Shown here piece after piece: positions 13,143 to 17,597 of a stretch of 17,597 bases of DNA (its first letter is position 1; the number at the start of each line of letters is the position of its first letter). Under the pieces are notes generated by a model that searched no databases, had not been told where the DNA came from, and saw nothing but the letters and a program-made list of their open reading frames with translations. The stretch is taken from contig NZ_CALAOH010000140.1 of NCBI RefSeq assembly GCF_937926365.1, positions 1 through 17,597 on the forward strand, read 5' to 3'. The position numbers and the translations under genes were made by a program. Source of the stretch: an uncultured Azohydromonas sp. (GTDB lineage: Bacteria; Pseudomonadota; Gammaproteobacteria; Burkholderiales; Burkholderiaceae_C).

Positions 13143-15515
13143 ATGGGGAGCACTCAGGTCGTGCGGCGGCAGCAAGGGGCAGCGTCAGACGGGACAAGCC
13201 GCCGGCCGGCGTTGCGCTGGTCGGCGCTGGTATTGATGGTGCTGCTGCTGGGGCTGCTCGTTGCCGCGGCGGCGGGGGCCTGGCAGTACCGTGTCAACCA
13301 GGCCGTGGTGGAGGACAGGCTCAAGTCCGTGGCCGAGCGGCTGGCCGACCAGCTGCGCCGGCGCATGCGGACCTACGAGTACGGCGTGCTCGGCGTGCGC
13401 AGCGCGATCCTCGTCGGCGGCGATGGCGTCGGGGGCCTGTCCGCCGAGGCCTTCAGGCGCTACGAGGCTGGTCTGGACATGGCCGGGCAGTACCCGGGCG
13501 CCCGCGCCTTCGCCTTCATCCGGCGCGTGCCCGCGGACCAGGAGGCCGCCTTCGTGGCCGCCATGCGCCAGCAGGGCCTGCCGGACTTCCACGTGCATGG
13601 CATCGAACCGAACCCCGGGGAGCGCTTCGTGGCCCAGTACGTCGCGCCGCGGCGGGGCAACGAGGCGGCTTTCGGCTTCGACATGGCCTCGGACCCGAGG
13701 CGCCGGGTGGCGACGCTGGCGGCGCTGCACAGTGGCCAGCCGCGGCTGACGGCGCCCGTCAAGCTCCCGCACCAGACGCAGGACCTGCCGACCCAGGCTT
13801 ACGTGCTGGTGCTGCCGGTGTACCGGGATGCCGAGTTGCCGGCGCCCGAGTTGCGCGAGGCCTTGTGCATCGGCTGGGCCGCCGGATCGATGGTCATGAG
13901 CGACGTGTTCAAGGACTTCGTCGACTACGAGCCCAATGGGCAGGCGGTGGCGCTGCGCGACACCACGGATCCAAGCCAACCGGTGGCCGTGTACATCGCG
14001 CCGCAGTGGCTGTCCGGTGCCCAGCTGGCCACGCAGCACGTCAGCCTCGACCTGTACGGGCGGCAATGGCAGGTGGAGGTGCAGGCCGTACCAGGCTTCA
14101 TGCAGCGGCTCGGCCTGCGCCATCCGCTGGCCCTGTCCGCGTCGGTGGCCGCGGCTTCGCTGCTGCTGGCGCTGCTGTTGTATGCCTCGCAGGACGCGCT
14201 GAGCCACAAGCGCAGCCTGCGCGAGGAGCGCTCGCGCATCCTGGAGCTCAATGCCACGCTGGAGCAGCAGGTGGCCGAGCGCACGCGTGCCCTGGAAATC
14301 GCGGCCGCCCGCGAACGGGCCATCGTCTCCAGCGCCGCCATGGCCGTGATCGCCATGGACCTGGAGGGGCGCATCACCGCCTTCAACCCGGCCGCCGAAG
14401 CGATGTTCCGCTGCCCGGCGTCCGAGGCCGTGGGCAGCCTGGTGACGGATTTCTGCGAGCCCGGCGAGCTGCGCTACAAGGCGCGGTATTTCCCGCCCGA
14501 TGTCATCGCCAATGGCGGGCAGCTGCCGGCGGCTCTGCGCGAGGGGCTGCTCGGCCAGGACGAGCGCCCCGGCGACCGTCCGCGCAACGAGTGGACCTAT
14601 GTGCGCGCCGATGGCAGCGTCTTTCCCGGGCTGCTGAGCGTGAGCGTGCTGCGCGACGAGGCGGGGCAGTCCATCGGCCTGCTGGCCGTGATCGCGGACC
14701 TCAGCGATCGCAAGGCGATCGAGGAGGCGTTGCGCCGCTACACGGCCGAGCTCGAAGCCGTGCAGGCGCAGCTGAAGGAACGCACGCGCCAGGCCGAGGC
14801 CGCCAGCCGCGCCAAGAGCGCGTTCCTGGCCAACATGAGCCACGAGTTCCGCACCCCGCTCAATGCCGTCATCGGGTTGAGCCAGTTGCTGGAGCAACGT
14901 CCCTTGGCCGATGACGTCGGCCGCTTCGTGCGCCACATCCGCCAAGCGGGGGAGCAGCTGCTGGCGCTGACCAACGACGTGCTGGACCTCTCGCGCATCG
15001 AGGCTGGCGAGATGGGGCTGGAGCGCGTGCCCTTCGAGCTGGTGCCGCTGCTCGATTCGGTGCATGCCCTCGTGCATCCGCAGGCGCTGGGCAAGGGGCT
15101 GTCGCTGCAGATGGAGTTTTCCACCGCCTTGCCCGCGCGGCTGTGCGGGGACCCGCTGCGCATCCGGCAGGTGCTGCTCAACCTGCTGGGCAATGCCGTG
15201 AAGTTCACCAGCCAGGGCGGCGTGAAGCTGCACGTGCACGCCGTGGCGCGCGAGGCCGGGCGCATCACCTTGCGGCTGGAGGTGGCGGACAGCGGCATCG
15301 GCATTGCACCGGAGCAGCAGGCGCGCATCTTCGAACCCTTCACGCAGGCCGACGGCTCCATCACGCGGCGCTTCGGCGGCACGGGGCTGGGGCTGTCCAT
15401 CGTGCGGCGCCTGGTGGAGATGATGGACGGGCAGCTGGAGCTCAAGAGCGTGCCGGGCCAGGGCAGCACCTTCAGCGTGACGCTGACGCTGGACCTGCCG
15501 GAGGGCCAGGCTTGA
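13143..15515 (+). CDS. CHASE-PAS membrane sensor histidine kinase (orphan)
   Basis: This is a 790-residue inner-membrane sensor kinase. TM1 lies at about 25-47, and a periplasmic CHASE domain at about 75-310 (IRRVP, GIEPNPGERF, FGFDMASDP, LPVYRD). TM2 lies at about 328-348, with a coiled coil at about 355-390. A PAS domain follows at about 391-520 (AVIAMDLEGRITAFNPAAEAMF) and a second coiled coil leads into HisKA with phosphoacceptor His567 (NMSHEFRTPLNAV). The HATPase domain has N box Asn684 (LLGNAVKFT), G1 DSGIGI (716-721) and G2 GGTGLGLSIV (745-754). There is no receiver or Hpt domain, and no response regulator nearby, so its partner must be elsewhere. CHASE domains bind small extracellular ligands. 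ATG 13143 is the first possible start after in-frame stops at 13083 and 13128. A role in benzoate sensing is only positional speculation. Confidence 0.92.
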   Translation: MGSTQVVRRQQGAASDGTSRRPALRWSALVLMVLLLGLLVAAAAGAWQYRVNQAVVEDRLKSVAERLADQLRRRMRTYEYGVLGVRSAILVGGDGVGGLSAEAFRRYEAGLDMAGQYPGARAFAFIRRVPADQEAAFVAAMRQQGLPDFHVHGIEPNPGERFVAQYVAPRRGNEAAFGFDMASDPRRRVATLAALHSGQPRLTAPVKLPHQTQDLPTQAYVLVLPVYRDAELPAPELREALCIGWAAGSMVMSDVFKDFVDYEPNGQAVALRDTTDPSQPVAVYIAPQWLSGAQLATQHVSLDLYGRQWQVEVQAVPGFMQRLGLRHPLALSASVAAASLLLALLLYASQDALSHKRSLREERSRILELNATLEQQVAERTRALEIAAARERAIVSSAAMAVIAMDLEGRITAFNPAAEAMFRCPASEAVGSLVTDFCEPGELRYKARYFPPDVIANGGQLPAALREGLLGQDERPGDRPRNEWTYVRADGSVFPGLLSVSVLRDEAGQSIGLLAVIADLSDRKAIEEALRRYTAELEAVQAQLKERTRQAEAASRAKSAFLANMSHEFRTPLNAVIGLSQLLEQRPLADDVGRFVRHIRQAGEQLLALTNDVLDLSRIEAGEMGLERVPFELVPLLDSVHALVHPQALGKGLSLQMEFSTALPARLCGDPLRIRQVLLNLLGNAVKFTSQGGVKLHVHAVAREAGRITLRLEVADSGIGIAPEQQARIFEPFTQADGSITRRFGGTGLGLSIVRRLVEMMDGQLELKSVPGQGSTFSVTLTLDLPEGQA

Positions 15516-15620
15516 TGCCCGTTGCTTTCATGGGCGGGTTTGGGCCTGCGGCGCAAACATGGCGCGCCCCGCATGGGATGGCGTCCGCTCTCGGGCGGTG
15601 GTGGGCTCGATGCAGGGCCT

Positions 15621-15947
15621 TCACGGCACCAGATGCAGCTGCAGCGCGACGTAGATCAGCGTGGCCAGCGCTGTGGTGAGCACCAGCCCGGCGCGCGTGG
15701 AAAAGGTGATGAGCGCCGCGGCCGCGATGGCGGCCAGCGATGGCACGAAGGCCGTGCTGATTTCCGTCCAGGCGATGTAGACGGCGAAATTGAGAAACAC
15801 CGCCGTCGGCAATACCCGTTCAAGCAAGCTGCGGACGGTGTCGCTCATGCCGACCTTGAGAAATACCGGCAGCACGCGCACCAGCAGGCTGGTGGCCAGC
15901 AGGGCCAGAATGGCCAAGCCATGGGAGCTGGAGATGGCGAAATTCAT
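15621..15947 (-). CDS. azlD: AzlD-type branched-chain amino acid transport protein
   Basis: This small membrane protein of 108 residues has about four hydrophobic segments (ILALLATSLLVRVLPVFL, AVFLNFAVYIAW, FVPSLAAIAAAALITF and VLTTALATLIYVALQ). The RVLPVFL motif near residue 25 is typical of AzlD. It partners AzlC, as in AzlCD of Bacillus, for export of branched-chain amino acids or analogues. Its ATG overlaps the azlC stop as ATGA (15944-15947), which points to translational coupling and a fixed ratio with AzlC. It converges with the histidine kinase across a 105-base gap (15516-15620) where I see no good terminator. Confidence 0.88.
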   Translation of the reverse strand: MNFAISSSHGLAILALLATSLLVRVLPVFLKVGMSDTVRSLLERVLPTAVFLNFAVYIAWTEISTAFVPSLAAIAAAALITFSTRAGLVLTTALATLIYVALQLHLVP

Positions 15948-16660
15948 GCGCCCGCCTTCCACAGCCGCCAGGTACTGAAGGCGATGCTGGGCAGCCAGAA
16001 CCAGATGCGGCCCAGCAGCGCGTAAAACGCCAGCGCGGCCAGCACGCACAAGGCAATTTCGAAAACACACCGCGGCCCGCTCGCACGGATACTCGGCACC
16101 CGGACTTTCAACTGGCCGAAGCACAGGACCAACAGCACCATGCTGGCCGGGAAACCCAGGTTCACCCGGGAATCGAGCAACCCCAGAGGAATCATGCCGC
16201 CCATCCATACGCCGGCCACGCTGGACAACACCCACGCGCCATAAATCGTCAGGCGGACCACCAGCATATGCGCGGGCTCGTGTACACCCTGTTCGAGCAC
16301 GAAAGCCTCATCACCCAGGATATGGGCCATGAAGCCCCGCCTGGCCGGCGATGACGGCAGGCGCGAAGCCGTCACGAAGGCGATGGGCACGTAGCGGCTG
16401 TTGATGGAAACGGCAAGAAGCAACAGTGTCAGGAAACCCACGTCCTGTGCCGCCAGCGGCATCAACGCAAACTGGCCGCTGCCCGAAAAACCGAGCAGGC
16501 TGAACAGGAAGACCTCGAAGGCGCTCCAGTGGGCCTGCGCGGCCAGCACGCCCAGCAGCATCGCAATGGGGGCCAGCGTGAGGCTGGTCGGCAAGACTCG
16601 GCGAAATACGGCCCAGGCATCCACCGATGCGCCCGGAGATTCTGGCATCACCGCGCTCAT
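15944..16660 (-). CDS. azlC: AzlC family branched-chain amino acid exporter subunit
   Basis: This 238-residue polytopic membrane protein begins MSAVMPESPGASVDAWAVFRRVLPTSLTLAPIAMLLG. Family motifs are FSGSGQFALMPLAAQ (about 58-72), the SINSRYVPIAF segment (about 85-95) and HILGDEAFVLEQ (about 113-124), in which the charged residues are conserved in AzlC proteins. It forms the larger half of an AzlCD exporter. The frame is open further upstream (to 16849), but those residues are not membrane-like, so the ATG at 16660 is chosen; ATG at 16648 is an alternative. No strong ribosome site is visible. The gene has a leader of about 150 bases with a marked hairpin (16763-16787). GC is lower here than in the ben genes. 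Confidence 0.88.
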   Translation of the reverse strand: MSAVMPESPGASVDAWAVFRRVLPTSLTLAPIAMLLGVLAAQAHWSAFEVFLFSLLGFSGSGQFALMPLAAQDVGFLTLLLLAVSINSRYVPIAFVTASRLPSSPARRGFMAHILGDEAFVLEQGVHEPAHMLVVRLTIYGAWVLSSVAGVWMGGMIPLGLLDSRVNLGFPASMVLLVLCFGQLKVRVPSIRASGPRCVFEIALCVLAALAFYALLGRIWFWLPSIAFSTWRLWKAGA

Positions 16661-16762
16661 GATGATCGGATTACCCGCAGTGCCGCCGCGGTCGAAATGC
16701 CCGGAATATTGCGTTGCATTGAAATTTTCTCGTTGAGCGGATCGAAAATCCGGCCGTGCGAA

Positions 16763-16787
16763 TGCACCTGAAGGAGGATCAGGTGCA
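16763..16787 (-). other. Perfect hairpin in the azlC leader with an anti-SD loop
   Basis: The 9-bp arms TGCACCTGA (16763-16771) and TCAGGTGCA (16779-16787) are perfectly complementary, with a 7-base loop. In the azlC-sense transcript the loop reads UCCUCCU, which is complementary to a full Shine-Dalgarno sequence. On the plus strand it reads AGGAGGA. No T run follows on the minus strand, so it is not a terminator. Confidence 0.6.
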
Positions 16788-16813
16788 GTGGGAAAGAGTT
16801 GAGCTATGTTGCG

Positions 16814-16843
16814 AGTGTAACTACCGACCTTCTGTCCATACAA
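16814..16843 (-). promoter_or_regulatory. Candidate azlCD promoter
   Basis: On the minus strand TTGTAT (16843-16838) and TACACT (16819-16814) are spaced by 18 bases. The -10 matches 4 of 6 consensus positions and the -35 matches 3 of 6. Transcription would start near 16807, giving a leader of roughly 150 bases that includes the hairpin at 16763-16787. Confidence 0.35.
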
Positions 16844-16949
16844 GCGCAATCAGGGCTCTTTTCCATCGGGCAGCGGGAATTGCACCGCCGATGTCCGGAA
16901 ATTGCGCTGGCGTGTCCGTGAAATTGCCGTTCGTCCGTGGATCGGCACA

Positions 16950-16978
16950 ACCGGGCTTTACGTGGCGGAAAGCCCGGT
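16950..16978. repeat. 10-bp inverted repeat after the DUF2917 gene
   Basis: ACCGGGCTTT (16950-16959) and AAAGCCCGGT (16969-16978) are perfectly complementary with a 9-base loop, 7 bases beyond the DUF2917 stop. The T-rich part faces the loop rather than following the stem, so it is not a standard intrinsic terminator on either strand. It may still mark the 3' end of the DUF2917 transcript. Confidence 0.5.
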
Positions 16979-16984
16979 GGGGTG

Positions 16985-17338
16985 TCATCCCTCGCAGCCC
17001 GCATCCAGCGCGCGGGCGTCCGGCGCCGCTGGCCGCAGCACGGGCCAGCGCGGCAGGCATGCCGCCAGGGCCGTCAGCGCGCGGCCGGCCAGCGACAGCC
17101 AGCCTGCGCGCGAGGGCACCAGACGCAGCCGGGCGGCCTCGTCACCGTCGCACTCGATCACCGCGCCCGCTCCCAGGCGCGCCGAGTGGCCGGCGCTGAC
17201 GAACACGTCCTCGCCGTGGTCGCTGCAAGTCAGCCAGATACGGCCCTGCAGCACGATCAACTCGCGGCCATGGGCGAAGTCCAGTCGCCGCGCGCTGCGG
17301 GGCGCCAGCTCGAAGGAGGAAGCATCGGTGGTGTGCAT
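16985..17338 (-). CDS. DUF2917 domain protein
   Basis: This 117-residue protein starts MHTTDASSFELAPRSARRLDF. The core fits DUF2917, a small cupin-like beta-strand domain common in Burkholderiales: LIVLQGRIWLTCSDHGEDVFVSAG, then ARLGAGAVIECDGDEAARLRL (about residues 27-75). The rest (about 80-117) is Ala/Arg/Leu-rich and poorly conserved, with one weak hydrophobic stretch. GGAG lies 9 bases before the ATG on the minus strand. No function is established for the family, and I do not assign one. It reads in the same direction as azlCD but is separated by 324 bases with a separate promoter candidate, so co-transcription is unlikely. Confidence 0.75.
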   Translation of the reverse strand: MHTTDASSFELAPRSARRLDFAHGRELIVLQGRIWLTCSDHGEDVFVSAGHSARLGAGAVIECDGDEAARLRLVPSRAGWLSLAGRALTALAACLPRWPVLRPAAPDARALDAGCEG

Positions 17339-17414
17339 GGCGGGTCTCCGGGTTCAGGGGTGATCCCCGCGCCGCCCGCCGGCAGAACCGGCGTGGGCGA
17401 ACGCTTCTTCGTGG

Positions 17415-17434
17415 CGGTACGGCCAGGCGTACCG
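17415..17434. repeat. Short palindrome upstream of the DUF2917 gene
   Basis: CGGTACG (17415-17421) and CGTACCG (17428-17434) are perfect 7-bp arms around 6 bases, in the 179-base gap between the right-edge CDS and the DUF2917 start. It could be a protein-binding site or a transcript hairpin. No T run follows on either strand. Confidence 0.3.
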
Positions 17435-17517
17435 GTGAGAGGGCTGCGTTGCGGCCGGGACGCCGGAGGTTCAAGCCGTCCCGCGGTGCCCGGGGCCGGG
17501 CGCCGCGAGGCCGGCGC

Positions 17518-17597
17518 TCAGCGGCGCTCGGCCATGCGCGTGGGCAGGCCCACGTGCACGCCCTGCAGCCGCAGCGCGACGCGGCCCATGGCGCGCA
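17518..17597 (-). CDS. Unidentified CDS, C-terminal fragment at the window edge
   Basis: On the minus strand a frame enters from the right edge and stops at TGA (17520-17518). Its last 25 residues include GRVALRLQGVHVGLPTRM and end in AERR. Codons are GC3-rich, as in the neighbouring genes. I do not recognise the family and the fragment is too short to assign. It may not be a real gene; the support is only an open, GC3-biased frame with a plausible stop. Confidence 0.35.
   Translation of the reverse strand, partial: RAMGRVALRLQGVHVGLPTRMAERR

Larger units (their letters stand above)
16661..16984 (-). other. 324-base non-coding region between azlC and the DUF2917 gene
   Basis: This stretch has clearly lower GC than the genes and no believable ORF. 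From high to low coordinate it contains an inverted repeat (16950-16978), a candidate azlC promoter (16843-16814) and the azlC leader with a 9-bp hairpin (16787-16763). A plus-strand frame from 16756 or 16783 runs through it, but it continues antisense to the DUF2917 gene and looks spurious. Confidence 0.6.

Noticed and set aside
9816..13175. Minus-strand open frame of 1119 codons opposite benD, benK and the BKACE gene
   Set aside because: The amino acid content is typical of an antisense GC-rich shadow, and the opposite strand carries three genes with intact catalytic motifs.
16661..16849. N-terminal extension of azlC to 16849
   Set aside because: The extra 63 residues are polar and not conserved in AzlC proteins. 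They would include the leader hairpin, and the family start fits ATG 16660.
16756..17199. Plus-strand ORF of 147 codons with AAGGAGG near its start
   Set aside because: Its SD-like sequence is the loop of a perfect hairpin, its second half is antisense to the DUF2917 gene, and the peptide resembles no family.
1..17597. Insertion sequences, integrases, tRNA or rRNA genes, CRISPR arrays
   Set aside because: None was recognised. There is no transposase or integrase motif, no tRNA-like cloverleaf and no regularly spaced repeats.

Overview
The window is very GC-rich, with dense same-strand operons, good Shine-Dalgarno sequences and GTG starts. Its gene set (a beta-ketoadipate pathway laid out as catBA-benABCDK, a DUF2917 protein, AzlCD) points to a betaproteobacterium of the Burkholderiales, probably Comamonadaceae-like. 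The genus is an inference from gene content, not a database match.

Layout from left to right. (1) 1-77 is the last 24 codons of a thiolase, most likely 3-oxoadipyl-CoA thiolase (pcaF), followed by an intrinsic terminator. (2) 312-1082 is an MTA/SAH nucleosidase (mtnN), a housekeeping gene that sits oddly among catabolic genes. (3) 1134-2144 holds a sigma70-like promoter, a three-to-four half-site operator of the type used by IclR-family regulators, and pcaD (3-oxoadipate enol-lactonase), closed by a terminator. (4) 2217-3449 is benE (benzoate/H+ symporter), converging with and overlapping the LysR-type regulator benM/catM/catR (3439-4386, minus strand). (5) 4621-9843 is catB-catA-benA-benB-benC, reading away from the regulator. 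(6) A strong intrinsic terminator lies between benC and benD, followed by benD, benK and a BKACE (DUF849) gene. (7) 13143-15515 is an orphan membrane histidine kinase of CHASE-PAS-HisKA-HATPase architecture. (8) On the minus strand, 15621-16660 is azlC-azlD (branched-chain amino acid exporter type) with a 4-nt overlap, then a DUF2917 protein (16985-17338) and the tail of an unidentified CDS at the right edge.

How the genes work together: BenE and BenK import benzoate. BenABC dihydroxylates it to the cis-diol, and BenD rearomatises the diol to catechol. CatA opens the ring to cis,cis-muconate and CatB makes muconolactone. PcaD hydrolyses the enol-lactone to 3-oxoadipate, and PcaF thiolyses 3-oxoadipyl-CoA. 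CatC (muconolactone isomerase) and the 3-oxoadipate CoA-transferase are not in the window. The LysR regulator keeps the residues that in BenM bind muconate and, apparently, benzoate, which fits control of a fused cat-ben operon by both compounds.

The most interesting points are: the BKACE gene at the end of the benzoate unit, which could cleave 3-oxoadipate directly with acetyl-CoA; the terminator splitting benABC from benD; a hairpin in the azlC leader that displays an anti-Shine-Dalgarno loop; the IclR-type operator before pcaD; a low-GC patch inside the regulator gene; and a histidine-rich tail on BenA.
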